Positions 1-9,647 of a DNA stretch of 28,678 nt are shown here, piece by piece. The DNA is taken from IMG/VR virus record IMGVR_UViG_3300020213_000615, positions 1 to 28,678 of that record. One strand, written 5' to 3'. The notes below the pieces were generated by a model. The model did not search any database and was not told the DNA's origin. It saw only the letters and a program-made list of their open reading frames with translations. The position numbers and the translations under genes were made by a program. Position 1 is the first letter of the stretch; every line of letters begins with the position of its first letter. This DNA comes from a virus.

Positions 1-1
1 A

Positions 2-1171
2 AATATTATAATTCCATCAGGATTTACAATTGAAGTCCCATCGGCGGCACAAACTCTTATTTTTGAATTGTTTGCGGCGGATGCGGAAGACAATCCTGTT
101 TTTGATCAAAACATTTTGATAACTACTGGCGAAGTGACTAATACTTCAATCGTGGGGTTGGAAGGTCAGACGAGAGTTGATTCATTTGTGGCGAACGGGC
201 AGATCAATCAGATTGTTACGTTGAATTCTACTCCAGTGATATTTGATAGTGTTCGGGTTTCTGTAGATGGTCAGAGATGGAATCTTGTTGATTTCTTTAC
301 AGACAGTAAGAGCAGGAATGAATTTCGTCTTGAATATGACTCGACGTGGACAGGATTTGTGATTTTTGGTAATGGCAAAGCAGGAAGAACGCCTACTGTC
401 GGGTCAGAAATATCTGTTACGTACAGGGTTGGTGGAGGTGTTCGTGGGAATGTGATTACGGGAGCAGTTCAAGCACAGATGGGTTTTAATGTTCCAGGTT
501 TCAATTTCGCTCTTCCAGTGAGTTTCACAAATTATACAAGAGCAGATAATGGTTATAATGGCGACACTATTGAAGACATTAGAATAAAGTTACCAAGATA
601 TAATAAAGCGCAAGACAGGGCAGTTACGGGGGAAGATTACAAGACGCTTGCAGATCAGTTTGTATCGCCTTACAATGGGCAAATTGGCAAGTCTGTGGCA
701 GTTCTTCGTAATTACGGGTGTGCGGGTAATATTGTAGATTTGTATGTATTGGCGAGGGAAGGTAATGATTTTTTACAAGAAGCGTCAGAGAATCTCAAGT
801 CTGAACTTTATGACTTTATGAATAAGAAGAAGATGATTACGGATTTTCTTTGTATTAAAGATGGTGTAATTATTTTGACTGATGTAACGATAGACATTTC
901 TGTTGATAAGTTTTATCGTAAATTCAAAGAAGAATTGACTAGAAAGATTTCTCAGAGGATAGAAGGATTTTTTGCATTGCAGTATTGGGAGTATGGAAGA
1001 TCATTGAAGGATGTTGAGATGGTTCGTGTTCTTGCGGACATGAAGGAAATTAGAGACGTGTCTGTATCGTTTACGACAATTGATCCAGGTAATAGTGGAT
1101 CAACAGTATTGGCGAAGTATTTTGAGATTGTTCGTAAGGACAATTTGGCAATCAATCTGGTGTTTGAGTGA
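2..1171 (+). CDS. Baseplate J-like protein (5' partial)
   Basis: The reading frame is open from base 2, so the gene starts upstream of the window; the TTG at 68 is probably an internal codon. About 389 residues are visible. The N-terminal part reads as a beta-rich baseplate wedge segment (I-P-S-G-F-T-I-E-V-P-S followed by Q-T-L-I-F-E), similar to the P-x-G-T/S turn of Baseplate_J (P2 gpJ, Mu gp47) proteins. Next come a segment ending in F-G-N-G-K-A-G-R-T-P, typical of this family before the Y-R-V-G-G-G-x-x-G-N stretch, and a C-terminal half with I-R-I-K-L-P-R-Y and A-V-T-G-E-D-Y, which resembles the 'RAVT..DYE' region of the family. The family forms the baseplate wedge of contractile-tail phages. 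The stop overlaps the GTG of the next gene by four bases (GTGA), which suggests translational coupling. Family assignment is by motif reading only. Confidence 0.8.
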   Translation, partial: NIIIPSGFTIEVPSAAQTLIFELFAADAEDNPVFDQNILITTGEVTNTSIVGLEGQTRVDSFVANGQINQIVTLNSTPVIFDSVRVSVDGQRWNLVDFFTDSKSRNEFRLEYDSTWTGFVIFGNGKAGRTPTVGSEISVTYRVGGGVRGNVITGAVQAQMGFNVPGFNFALPVSFTNYTRADNGYNGDTIEDIRIKLPRYNKAQDRAVTGEDYKTLADQFVSPYNGQIGKSVAVLRNYGCAGNIVDLYVLAREGNDFLQEASENLKSELYDFMNKKKMITDFLCIKDGVIILTDVTIDISVDKFYRKFKEELTRKISQRIEGFFALQYWEYGRSLKDVEMVRVLADMKEIRDVSVSFTTIDPGNSGSTVLAKYFEIVRKDNLAINLVFE

Positions 1172-4074
1172 AAGTAAATTACAACGAAAATCCGACTTTG
1201 GCTGATGTGGTGGTATTTGATTTAATTACCACAGACATAGATGGATTTGTTATTGATGTTTATTCTGTTAATAAAGTTACGATTTATTTTATTGAACGTG
1301 GCGCAACGGCAGAAAATGTAAATCAATATACCAAGACTGTTTCGAATGAGATTTACACGGAATATTTCAAGGAAGCAATTCCTGTGGCAATATTTGGTAC
1401 GTCGGATTTTCCGGCGTGGATTGGTACGGACTTAGATAATGCGTTTTTGACGAAGGTAGATTATGATGAGTTTGGCATTCCGTTAACTGGAGTGTATCGT
1501 CTTGAATGGAATCAGGAGTTGATGAAGGAAGGCGATTACGTATTATGTTATGAATGGACTCCAATACCTGCTGCGGATCATTTGATACAGAATTTGGGGT
1601 TTTATCTATCTGCCAATTCAAGGAATACAACGAGTATTCCAAGTCATTTTACTGTTCCTGAGAAGTATGAAGTTTTGTTAGAGCGGTATTTGCCTGAAAT
1701 GTTTAAGATGATGTTGGCTGATGGCGATTTGACTCCAAGTGTATTAGACAAATTAAACAAAGCGATTGCCAAAGGTTTTACGTCGATTGAAGATCAGGTC
1801 AATCAAATTGTTGATTTAATTGATGCGAATTCAGTTAATGATTATTTGTTGCCTTATCTTGGTAATTATTTTGATCTTGATTTGAAGGATAAAGATACTG
1901 CGCTTTGGCGAAAGCAAATCAAGCGTGCGATTCCATTGTATAAGAAGAAGGGCACGCTTGATGGTTTGAAGGAGGCGTTAGCTAATTCGGATGTAAAGTT
2001 TAACAAGTTGACGAGATTGTGGCAAGTAGTTTCTCCGTTTACATGGCAAGATGGATTTGTTGTAACGCAAGAGCAGGTTGATGGAGGGATTATAGAGTTT
2101 GTCTTGTCCAAGTTGGCGATTCTTCCTGTTGATGTTTTGAATTTTGAGTTGTATTACCGTGAGTCAGGCGACTCTGATTATACACTTTTGACGGATGCGT
2201 ATGTCAGTTTGGCGAATTCGGGTGGAAAGACTACGGTTACTTGGATTGGTGATATGCTTTCGTCTGGAGCGATTGAGTTGTTTGCTGGTGATGTTATTAG
2301 GGTTGTTTACAAGATCAATCCGGTCACTAATCAGACAATAGAAGATTATATTCGTAGTCTTCCTCTGGCTGATCTTCGTGATGTTTTGTTGGTGACTGCA
2401 CCGCACAAGAACTGGAATGTTCGTGTGATTGGCGAAGATGATCCGTTGTTTGACATGATCATACCTTCGCGTCATCCATTTCAGTATCCTATTTCATACG
2501 GGAAAATCAGAACTGAGTTCCCGTACAGTGAAAACATCTATAATATGGATGAATATAACGGATCATCTAGAGATTCGCTTGATCCGTGTGATTTGGACAA
2601 GGATTTTATGGACAAGTGTTCTTCTTGTCAGGGAAGCAAGTTTACAATTGATGTAGAGATAGAAAATCTTTCAAATGATAGAATTGACGAGACTAATGAT
2701 ATAATCAAGGAATTTGTGCCATTTCATGCTGTTATTCACAGTGTTAATTACACTGGAAGTGTAAATGAGTTTATGTTATCTCCTGCGGAAGATATTGAGT
2801 ATTTGTGTACAATAATCCAGAATGACAATGTTGTTGCAACGCAGATGAATTTCAATCGATTGATTGAAGAGGGAAGTAGTAATGTTCTAGAGTTGAAACG
2901 TAATATGTTGGCATCTACTACATTGACGGCACATTCTGGAACAGGTGTTAATTTGGCTGTTTCGTTATTTAGTCCAGGCATTCAGTTTGGAACTTTGGGT
3001 GTTGACACAGATAGTGATACTTATTTAGAGATTTTGTCTGGAACAGACATGGGTGAGTATAAAGTTGGTACGGCGAATAAGTTTACGGTAGATATTATAC
3101 AAGGGCAACCAGATACAATCAATTGGTCGATTGATCCGAGTGGATTTCCATTTCGTTTATCGAATGAAATGTTTAATGGCACTGTGGATATAGACCAAAG
3201 TTATGAGTATACATTTAGCGATGTTAATATTGAGTTTATTGATTTTGGAACAGTAGAAAATTACAAGGTAGTTGTGACGAGTGGTCCATATGCTGGAACA
3301 TATAATGTGAATAGCATAAATCCTAACAATACGTTAACATTGGCAAGTTTTCCGACAACTGCTACTATTACTGGTTTGAATTATGAATTAAGAACTGCAT
3401 CTAATAATTTGAGGTATACAGGAACGACTGGGAGTGTGTCTTCGTTGGGTGTTGGTAAAGTGACGATGGATGTAAATGCGTTTGATTATGGGATTAGGTC
3501 TGGTGATTATGTTGAGTACAGTGGAACTCAGTATCAGGCGCGTGGCGTAGACGAGTTTATTTGGATTGATGGGTACACTGGTGGAAATGTTGGCGGTGCG
3601 TCGGTTAAAGTTTATCATCGTCTTGTTGAGCTTGCGACTGGTTATCTTGAGATAAAAGGTATGAAACTGACAGGTGTGGTTCCTGTGATTAGCAATGTGG
3701 CGGAAACCAATCAGTTTTTGGACAATTATTTGATATTGATTGGAAGTAACTATTATCAAATCAGCAGTATTAGTGGCAGTGACATGATTTTGAGTGGCAC
3801 TGTGTTATCTTGGGGATTGATTGGAACGCCTGTTAATTATTCAATAGTTCAGTTTATTAAGACTTCACCGATAATGACTCAGAGTATTGATAATCCTTTT
3901 GGTGGTCTTGAGTTTGATCGTTTGGATCGTAGAGGGAATGAGTCTGTTGAGATTATAACAGAAACAGTAATGCCGATGTTTTTGAGAGCATCAATGCTTA
4001 ATAATCAAGGCGAACAATTGGATGCAATGATCCAACAAGAACAAATTTGGTACAACATCGAATACAGGGAGTGA
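1168..4074 (+). CDS. Tail protein I-like baseplate protein with long C-terminal extension
   Basis: A 968-residue protein starting at a GTG that overlaps the previous stop (GTGA). Residues about 165-290 resemble P2 gpI tail protein (Tail_P2_I): L-E-R-Y-L-P-E-M, then Y-L-L-P-Y-L-G, W-R-K-Q-I-K-R-A-I-P-L-Y-K-K-K-G-T-L-D-G-L, the characteristic 'IPLYR.KGT' helix. gpI is usually under 250 residues, so this protein carries an N-terminal beta-rich domain of about 160 residues and a C-terminal extension of over 600. The extension has a small cysteine group (C-x6-ish-C-S-S-C near residue 490) and several repeated beta-sandwich-like segments. The final part overlaps the upstream region of the next gene. 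It probably builds the baseplate together with the J-like protein before it. The role of the extension is not clear from sequence. Confidence 0.7.
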   Translation: MKVNYNENPTLADVVVFDLITTDIDGFVIDVYSVNKVTIYFIERGATAENVNQYTKTVSNEIYTEYFKEAIPVAIFGTSDFPAWIGTDLDNAFLTKVDYDEFGIPLTGVYRLEWNQELMKEGDYVLCYEWTPIPAADHLIQNLGFYLSANSRNTTSIPSHFTVPEKYEVLLERYLPEMFKMMLADGDLTPSVLDKLNKAIAKGFTSIEDQVNQIVDLIDANSVNDYLLPYLGNYFDLDLKDKDTALWRKQIKRAIPLYKKKGTLDGLKEALANSDVKFNKLTRLWQVVSPFTWQDGFVVTQEQVDGGIIEFVLSKLAILPVDVLNFELYYRESGDSDYTLLTDAYVSLANSGGKTTVTWIGDMLSSGAIELFAGDVIRVVYKINPVTNQTIEDYIRSLPLADLRDVLLVTAPHKNWNVRVIGEDDPLFDMIIPSRHPFQYPISYGKIRTEFPYSENIYNMDEYNGSSRDSLDPCDLDKDFMDKCSSCQGSKFTIDVEIENLSNDRIDETNDIIKEFVPFHAVIHSVNYTGSVNEFMLSPAEDIEYLCTIIQNDNVVATQMNFNRLIEEGSSNVLELKRNMLASTTLTAHSGTGVNLAVSLFSPGIQFGTLGVDTDSDTYLEILSGTDMGEYKVGTANKFTVDIIQGQPDTINWSIDPSGFPFRLSNEMFNGTVDIDQSYEYTFSDVNIEFIDFGTVENYKVVVTSGPYAGTYNVNSINPNNTLTLASFPTTATITGLNYELRTASNNLRYTGTTGSVSSLGVGKVTMDVNAFDYGIRSGDYVEYSGTQYQARGVDEFIWIDGYTGGNVGGASVKVYHRLVELATGYLEIKGMKLTGVVPVISNVAETNQFLDNYLILIGSNYYQISSISGSDMILSGTVLSWGLIGTPVNYSIVQFIKTSPIMTQSIDNPFGGLEFDRLDRRGNESVEIITETVMPMFLRASMLNNQGEQLDAMIQQEQIWYNIEYRE

Positions 4075-4076
4075 TC

Positions 4077-4547
4077 GTGGAAGAAAATTTAGTACCGGCT
4101 GGTGTAGTGTATTTGGAAATCACTTGGGAAGATGGTCGTGTTGAATATCGAGAGATGAAGAACCGTATTTTGCTGAGTGGTCGCAAGAATTTTGCGAAAG
4201 CATTAGCGAATGATTTTGGTTCATCATTTGAGTATTTCATTACGGGAATTACATTCGGCAGTGGTGGAACGGTAGGTGGCGCTCCCAGGTTTGTTGATGA
4301 CACTCGTGAAGGGTTATTTGGTCCTACATTAACCACGAAGGGTGTAATTACCAGCATCAATCCTGATTTCCCGACTCAGGTGACATTTACTTCGGTTTTG
4401 ACATTTGATGATGTTGTTGGATCGATTATTAATGAGATGGCATTAAAGATGAGAAATGGCGATTATTTCAGCATGACTACCTTTGGAGATATTACAAAAA
4501 CTTCTTCAATGCAAATGACATTCAATTGGAGGGTCTCCATCGTCTAA
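4077..4547 (+). CDS. Hypothetical tail/baseplate-associated protein
   Basis: About 156 residues if started at the GTG at 4077, which has AGGGAG at 4066-4071 five bases upstream. An upstream TTG (4047) or GTG (4071) would overlap the previous gene and is less well placed for ribosome binding. The protein is beta-rich: E-I-T-W-E-D-G-R-V-E-Y near the N-terminus, then G-I-T-F-G-S-G-G-T. It ends in a strand-forming M-T-F-N-W-R-V-S-I-V, which looks like the closing strand of a jelly-roll or beta-sandwich. I recognise no named family with certainty. Its place between the baseplate gene and other tail genes makes a structural tail or fibre role likely. Confidence 0.75.
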   Translation: MEENLVPAGVVYLEITWEDGRVEYREMKNRILLSGRKNFAKALANDFGSSFEYFITGITFGSGGTVGGAPRFVDDTREGLFGPTLTTKGVITSINPDFPTQVTFTSVLTFDDVVGSIINEMALKMRNGDYFSMTTFGDITKTSSMQMTFNWRVSIV

Positions 4548-4550
4548 ATA
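4543..4550 (+). promoter_or_regulatory. TAAATA box, possible late promoter element
   Basis: TCTAAATA lies over the stop of the previous gene and 25 bases before the ATG at 4576. The AGGAG at 4550 is too far from that ATG to be its ribosome binding site. TATAAATA is the late promoter box of T4-like phages. The same hexamer sits 21-24 bases before the starts at 9648, 13740 and 25240. The motif is short and AT-rich, so chance occurrence is a serious alternative. Confidence 0.25.
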
Positions 4551-4575
4551 GGAGTCTTGCTATCTATATAATTAC

Positions 4576-5355
4576 ATGCCAGCAATAGAAACAGTAGCAG
4601 TTCCGAGGTATCAGCCTCTTGATCCGTACCATCACATTGTAGACAATTTGCCAATTGATGGTTTGGTTGAACGTGTCTTTTTAGTAAACAATCAAGTAGA
4701 TAATAACACAGCCATTCTTTCTGAGTCAATTGGGACGGCAGGAAGTTTGGCTAATCGTTTAAATCAAGCTCTTAATCCAGATGGAACGATAATTACTCAA
4801 GCGATTGACAATGCTTTGCATAGTATTGAGGATCACTTGGACAGTAATAATTTCGTCCGAATGACTTTGGATGAGCGAATCAAGCTGAGTTTCATTTCGC
4901 CAGGGGCAACAGCGCTACAAATCAATGTTGATGTAATTTCTGGTACAATTCCATTTATTGATGATACGTTGACTTTTGGTGCTTCTGATACGGTAACTTG
5001 GAATTATGTTAGTGGTAAGATTATTGCGGAGATTGATTTTCCGACATCAATACGTCACAACCATTATTATAATATAATTCCTGTGACATCGGACAATCAA
5101 AATTATACAACAACTGTGTTGAGTACGCCTTATAAAGAGGACAGTCTTCGTGTTCACGTCAATGGTGTGAAGTTGAATAATCTTAATTTGACTTATGTTC
5201 CGATTGGAATGCCGAGTGTTATAACGTGGACTCCTTTGTCGTTTAGTGAAGGATCAGCGATTAGCGGAACTGTGATTGGTGGTGATTTCTCTTTGAATGC
5301 TCCTATAGCATCGGCTGCAAGAGTGGTTATTGATTTTGACGTTTTGTATACGTAA
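4576..5355 (+). CDS. Hypothetical tail/fibre structural protein
   Basis: A 259-residue protein from the ATG at 4576. The N-terminal third is probably helical (Q-V-D-N-N-T-A-I-L, L-A-N-R-L-N-Q-A-L, A-I-D-N-A-L-H-S-I-E-D-H-L). The rest is beta-rich, with a V-N-G-V-K-L segment in S-L-R-V-H-V-N-G-V-K-L-N that resembles virion surface or fibre domains. It is separated from the previous gene by a 28-base gap holding a TAAATA box but no close ribosome binding site. No family is recognised. The helical N-terminus followed by beta domains, and its position in the tail cluster, fit a fibre or fibre-connector protein. Confidence 0.75.
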   Translation: MPAIETVAVPRYQPLDPYHHIVDNLPIDGLVERVFLVNNQVDNNTAILSESIGTAGSLANRLNQALNPDGTIITQAIDNALHSIEDHLDSNNFVRMTLDERIKLSFISPGATALQINVDVISGTIPFIDDTLTFGASDTVTWNYVSGKIIAEIDFPTSIRHNHYYNIIPVTSDNQNYTTTVLSTPYKEDSLRVHVNGVKLNNLNLTYVPIGMPSVITWTPLSFSEGSAISGTVIGGDFSLNAPIASAARVVIDFDVLYT

Positions 5356-5393
5356 TCACTGTATTATCTCAAGAATAACATTTTTAGGAATCC

Positions 5394-5921
5394 ATGGATT
5401 CTCTTTCTGATAAAGATTTAAATATTGCTGTAGTTTGCTCTGATTGTAACATTGGCAGTTTTAAGAACACAGCCAGTTCAATCAAGGGTGATTTCCCCAA
5501 AGTTTCTTATTTTGGTGTTGTGCCGAATAATTCTACTGCGTTAGAAATTTCTGACATGAGTCGTTATGGCAGGGTTATTAAGGGCGGGGATACGATTACG
5601 TCGTTGATGAGTAAGGGAATATGTGAATCAAAAGATTGGTGTCTTTTGGTGATGTGTGGGTCGTGGGTTAGGTATAATCTGGTGAAAAAATATCGTTATT
5701 TTCTGAAGTCCAAGAAAGACATTATTTATCCAGCAGTTGATCGTAAGTATTTATTTTATGAAGCTTCAATTAATGGCATTTTGATTCACAGGGATTCGTT
5801 TGAGGACATTGGCAATTTTGAAGATTTTGAGGACTTATCTGAATCAAAATTGAATTGGGCTGTGACTGCAATTGATAAAGGTTATTCTCTTAAATCCATC
5901 GTAGGAGCGCGTTTCATATGA
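5394..5921 (+). CDS. GT-A-fold-like hypothetical protein
   Basis: A 175-residue protein. The start at 5394 is supported by TTTTTAGGA six to eight bases upstream. The N-terminus N-I-A-V-V-C-S-D-C-N-I-G-S-F-K-N-T-A-S-S-I-K resembles the first strand and helix of family 2-type glycosyltransferases, and the C-terminal region (I-Y-P-A-V-D, I-L-I-H-R-D-S-F-E-D-I-G-N-F) is like the acceptor-side part of such folds. I do not see a clear D-x-D metal motif, so activity is uncertain and it may be an inactive relative. It sits among tail genes and overlaps the next gene by four bases (ATGA). A role in modifying tail or host sugars is inference only. Confidence 0.65.
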   Translation: MDSLSDKDLNIAVVCSDCNIGSFKNTASSIKGDFPKVSYFGVVPNNSTALEISDMSRYGRVIKGGDTITSLMSKGICESKDWCLLVMCGSWVRYNLVKKYRYFLKSKKDIIYPAVDRKYLFYEASINGILIHRDSFEDIGNFEDFEDLSESKLNWAVTAIDKGYSLKSIVGARFI

Positions 5922-6496
5922 CACTAAAAGAACAAGTTGATTCCATTTTGAAGTCTAATGTTCCAAACAGACACACAATTTTCCAGTTGAATTATTTTGT
6001 TATTGGTAAAGAGCCAACTCATCAAGCCAAGATGAAGCGTTGTGTAGAAGAGTTGAAATCAAGGAAATCTACTATTGAATCTCTTATTATGGAGATTGAT
6101 GACGTGATGGATCGCAATGAATTGATGAAATTAGAAAACGCTGATGACGAAATCAAGAAAAGAATGTTGAATCGTAGAATTATTCAAAATGAGATATCGA
6201 TTGAGAAATTAAAAGAGCAAGTTAAGAATACAGAAGAAGAGATGGTATTTTTTGTTGAGGCGTTCAATCAATTGAATGAAGTGGAAGCATTTAGGGATTG
6301 GGATGATATTGAGGTTCAGACTGAGTATTGGAATGCAAAAATGTTAGAAGAAGTTAATTATCGTATTATGATGAATATGCCAATTGATTTTGAGATTGTC
6401 AAGACGGTACTTTCGCTTCCGTCAGAGACTCCGGTCAAGAAAAAGATTGTTTCTCTTATCGGGAGAAACGTAGATAAGATGTTGTCGGGTAAATAA
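5918..6496 (+). CDS. Hypothetical coiled-coil protein
   Basis: A 192-residue protein whose ATG overlaps the previous stop (ATGA). Residues about 35-125 are dominated by E/K/L/I heptad-like sequence (K-R-C-V-E-E-L-K-S-R-K-S-T-I-E-S-L, I-S-I-E-K-L-K-E-Q-V-K-N-T-E-E-E), consistent with two antiparallel coiled-coil helices. The C-terminal 60 residues look like a small helical domain. No catalytic motif or known family is evident. Its place between the GT-A-like gene and the PKD adhesins suggests a tail assembly helper or chaperone, but nothing in the sequence proves it. Confidence 0.75.
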   Translation: MTLKEQVDSILKSNVPNRHTIFQLNYFVIGKEPTHQAKMKRCVEELKSRKSTIESLIMEIDDVMDRNELMKLENADDEIKKRMLNRRIIQNEISIEKLKEQVKNTEEEMVFFVEAFNQLNEVEAFRDWDDIEVQTEYWNAKMLEEVNYRIMMNMPIDFEIVKTVLSLPSETPVKKKIVSLIGRNVDKMLSGK

Positions 6497-6500
6497 TACT

Positions 6501-7475
6501 ATGGAAAGAGCATCTACATTAGACGTTGGTTATCAGACTGGTGGTCTTTCGAAGTATCCTGTATCTAAGGATGCTAGGTCTGATTTGTATGAAGTTCGCA
6601 ATAATGCGGAAACTATACTGACTCAAAGTTTGTCATATTCTGCTTTGTTTATTGTTGTTGAGGACACGTCTAAGTTCCCGCCACAGGGGATTATTCGGGT
6701 TGGCGAAGAGTTAGTTTATTATGGGACAAAGACTCAGAGTGTGTCTGGCAAGGGGTTATTTCAGAATCTCAAGAGGTCTTTTGCTGGTTCTCGGAAGAAT
6801 CAATGGCCAATCGGAACTAAAGTCACTAATCCAGTAGCGGCAGAAGTGCATAATGCGGTCAAAGATGCAGTAATTAAGATTGAGAGCAATGTCGGGTTAG
6901 AGACAGGTCCAGCGGGAGCGAGCCTGAATGGGATTCTGAAAGGTTTGGAGACGAGATTTTTGTCACCGAAGCCAATTTTTAGGGCGAGTCAGGTTCGTGG
7001 TGCGCCGCCATTGATGGTGAGGTTTCAGAACTTTTCTGGCGGCGAACCGATTAGGTATTTGTGGGATTTTGGTGATGGAGAGACTTCCATATCGTTGGCT
7101 CCTGTTCACACGTATTTGCAAGAAGGCATTTATACTGTGAAGTTGAATATGATTACGACTTTGGGTGCGCAAGGTATTGCAACCAAGACAGATTATATTA
7201 CTGTCGCTAATAATTTAGCTGAGGGGTTTTATTACACATCGCCTGTGGTTGGAACTACGTCGACCCAATTTGTGTTTGTAGACCAAACTCCTGGTGATGT
7301 TATAAGTCGTTACTGGATTTTTGATGATGGAGCGACGGACAAGCAATTAGACCCAGATATTCATACATCTACTCACACGTACAGTTCTCCGGGTACGTAC
7401 AATACTGCTTTGATAGTTGTATTTTCTGATGATAGATTAAGACGGTACGTAGCGGAACCTATTGTTGTAAGTTAA
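6501..7475 (+). CDS. PKD-domain tail/adhesin protein, short paralogue
   Basis: A 324-residue protein from the ATG at 6501. Residues 1-150 form a module shared with the next two large proteins: F-P-P-Q-G-I-I-R-V-G-E-E-L-V-Y-Y, then L-K-R-S-F-A-G-S, G-T-K-V, and E-V-H-N-A-V-K-D-A-V-I-K-I-E. Two PKD domains follow. The first (about 155-235) has the signature W-D-F-G-D-G-E and H-T-Y...G-I-Y-T-V-K-L. The second (about 240-324) has W-I-F-D-D-G and H-T-Y-S-S-P-G-T-Y. PKD domains are Ig-like folds used in surface display and adhesion. It lies four bases after the coiled-coil gene and five bases before the next paralogue. Likely a virion fibre or decoration protein. Confidence 0.8.
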   Translation: MERASTLDVGYQTGGLSKYPVSKDARSDLYEVRNNAETILTQSLSYSALFIVVEDTSKFPPQGIIRVGEELVYYGTKTQSVSGKGLFQNLKRSFAGSRKNQWPIGTKVTNPVAAEVHNAVKDAVIKIESNVGLETGPAGASLNGILKGLETRFLSPKPIFRASQVRGAPPLMVRFQNFSGGEPIRYLWDFGDGETSISLAPVHTYLQEGIYTVKLNMITTLGAQGIATKTDYITVANNLAEGFYYTSPVVGTTSTQFVFVDQTPGDVISRYWIFDDGATDKQLDPDIHTSTHTYSSPGTYNTALIVVFSDDRLRRYVAEPIVVS

Positions 7476-7479
7476 AATT

Positions 7480-9603
7480 ATGCCAAGTGTATATCCGATA
7501 AATTTTGATAATGATGCAAACCTGTATTTGGTTCATGACGAACTGAGAACAAGATTGGTAGAAGACTACAATCCAGGCGACACAGTTATTTACGTGGACG
7601 CCACAAGTGTTTTTGATAGGTTTCCGCCAACTGGGATTATTACATTAACTGAGCAATGTAGTGATATAGGTTTACGAGCAATTTCATTTGAGTATACAAC
7701 CAAAGGAACAGATTGGTCGTTTAGTGGGCTTACGTTGCTGCCTGGCTTTACTGATGTAGCAAAACCTAAGAGAATTACACACGTTACTCAGAATGTGATG
7801 GCAGCACATCACAATCAATTGAAAGATGCCTTGATTGCTATTGAGGAATTTGTTGGTGTTGAGGGTGTAGTGGCTCCAAATGCGTTGGTTGGCACGATGG
7901 AAGCGAGAATAAACTTTCTTCGTAACCTTGTTCTCGCTCCCAAAGCATGGTTCTCAGCAACCAAGAAAATTGGTATTGCTCCATTAACGGTAACGTTCAA
8001 GGATTTTAGTACAAGACAGCCTACGAAGTGGTCTTGGGATTTTGGTGACGCCAGTACAGATATTATAAATCGTACTGAGACAATTTTGACTGGAGAAACG
8101 ACTAAGACGTATTATACGCCAGGAATTTATGATGTAACTCTTACGGTAGAGAATGATTTTGGCACAGATACGATTGTTATTCCTGACATGGTAACGGTTC
8201 GTTATGAGGCACCTGACGAGGCTGTATTGGATTTCTTGCCAACAACATCACAGGCAGTAATTGGTGGCGTCCTACGATCTAGGTCAAATCAATTGATTAA
8301 AATGTTGATTTCTGATGATGGATCGCAGGTAGGCGATTCAATTGCATCATTTACTTGGGATATAACGGATGATTTGCAACATGCACAGTCGGCAAACACC
8401 AATGCGCAGTATAGCATTGGTGGAATTTATGATGTTAAGGTCAAGGCTGAGAGTCAACTTGGATCATATCGTATTACGACTTTTGAGGATGTGATTGATA
8501 TAGTTGAGAAGTTTAATATATGGCATTTTATATTTGATTCTTCTCAGAGTTTATCTGCAACAACCAAAACTTTATATGCTTATGAATTTGGTCTGTTGAG
8601 TGAAACGTACAAAGCAGCAAGTGTTTCTTCAGCATTGACGGTAACGAGAGATGCGGGATTTTTGACAGGTGTTCCATTAGAGCCTCAACAATATGCTGAG
8701 TTTAGGAAGAATTGTGGGTTTTCACCGAGGTCTTATGTATCGTCTGGAGATAAAGGGGCGGGGCTTTTGTATTGGGCAGAAGGCGCAACAACGCCATCAA
8801 CACAGCAAAAAATTCGATTTCGTGAATTTAACGGGTTTGACAATACTTGGTCTGTTCCTGTTTTGAGTAACAGTTCTGATAATGTTGATCGTCAATGGAA
8901 TTGGCTGGCTTTGTCATCACCATCAAATTTGTATTTCTTACTTGGTTCTCCTGGTCCTGGTAGTTTTATTGGGTCGCCTACCAATCAGTCTTTTAAATCT
9001 GTTGATTTGACGACTTATGGATTGGATGATATTGTTTTCACGTCATTGAATTATTTGAATGGCGCAAATGAGTTGATGACAAATGTTGGGGCAGGCAGTG
9101 GTGGAGATTTTAGTGTTTATAGAGGAACGTGGCAAGATTCTAGTGGATATTTTGTCAGGAACGATGGTACTGGGTTATTCTTTCGTTTGAAGAGTTTTTA
9201 TCGCACAGAAGGTACTCAATCGGCTCCTATAGGTACAATTAGGAAGTTGACAGATATGCCAGGTGCGACAAAGTTTGAGGGTCAGATGGTGTCATTGTCG
9301 CGTGGCGTGTATTTCTTCAACAACACGGGAGAAGCGACAGTATACAGTCCAGCGACGAATACGTGGGCATTGGTAGGTCCGGGGTCTAACAGTATAGAAT
9401 TTGCCAGACTACAGGATTCCACTGTTGCTGGTTACGATAGTGCAGCAAATAGATTGGTGGCAATTTCAGATGGAAGCAGCAAGGCATATTTGTTTTATGA
9501 TTATAGCACGAGGGCACAGTTAAAATTCAACGAAACAGATTTGACGTTTACCTCTTTGCCCGTTAGACCGAGCGGAGAACAATTTACGGCGGGATTGTAT
9601 TAA
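7480..9603 (+). CDS. PKD-domain tail protein with Kelch-like C-terminus
   Basis: A 707-residue protein. Residues 1-150 repeat the shared N-terminal module (L-Y-L-V-H-D-E-L, F-P-P-T-G-I-I-T-L, H-H-N-Q-L-K-D-A-L-I-A-I-E-E). A clear PKD domain occupies about 150-245 (W-S-W-D-F-G-D-A, Y-Y-T-P-G-I-Y-D-V-T-L-T-V), and a weaker one about 245-345 (F-T-W-D-I-T-D-D, G-G-I-Y-D-V-K-V-K-A). The C-terminal 350 residues carry blade-like repeats with W or Y at strand ends (A-T-V-Y-S-P-A-T-N-T-W-A-L-V, S-R-G-V-Y-F-F-N), resembling a Kelch-type beta-propeller. No strong ribosome binding site precedes the ATG at 7480. Likely a virion adhesin, with the propeller as the probable ligand-binding end. Confidence 0.8.
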   Translation: MPSVYPINFDNDANLYLVHDELRTRLVEDYNPGDTVIYVDATSVFDRFPPTGIITLTEQCSDIGLRAISFEYTTKGTDWSFSGLTLLPGFTDVAKPKRITHVTQNVMAAHHNQLKDALIAIEEFVGVEGVVAPNALVGTMEARINFLRNLVLAPKAWFSATKKIGIAPLTVTFKDFSTRQPTKWSWDFGDASTDIINRTETILTGETTKTYYTPGIYDVTLTVENDFGTDTIVIPDMVTVRYEAPDEAVLDFLPTTSQAVIGGVLRSRSNQLIKMLISDDGSQVGDSIASFTWDITDDLQHAQSANTNAQYSIGGIYDVKVKAESQLGSYRITTFEDVIDIVEKFNIWHFIFDSSQSLSATTKTLYAYEFGLLSETYKAASVSSALTVTRDAGFLTGVPLEPQQYAEFRKNCGFSPRSYVSSGDKGAGLLYWAEGATTPSTQQKIRFREFNGFDNTWSVPVLSNSSDNVDRQWNWLALSSPSNLYFLLGSPGPGSFIGSPTNQSFKSVDLTTYGLDDIVFTSLNYLNGANELMTNVGAGSGGDFSVYRGTWQDSSGYFVRNDGTGLFFRLKSFYRTEGTQSAPIGTIRKLTDMPGATKFEGQMVSLSRGVYFFNNTGEATVYSPATNTWALVGPGSNSIEFARLQDSTVAGYDSAANRLVAISDGSSKAYLFYDYSTRAQLKFNETDLTFTSLPVRPSGEQFTAGLY

Positions 9604-9607
9604 AGTC

Positions 9608-9625
9608 AGTATTTGTGTAAATACT
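9608..9625 (+). other. Intergenic hairpin containing a TAAATA box
   Basis: AGTATTT, loop GTGT, AAATACT: a 7-bp stem immediately after the stop of the PKD/Kelch gene. It has no T-run after it, so it is not a typical terminator. It contains TGTAAATA at 9616-9623, 24 bases before the next start, so the site may instead be a promoter element that happens to be palindromic. Confidence 0.35.
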
Positions 9626-9647
9626 AACAGAATAACAAGGAGTCATT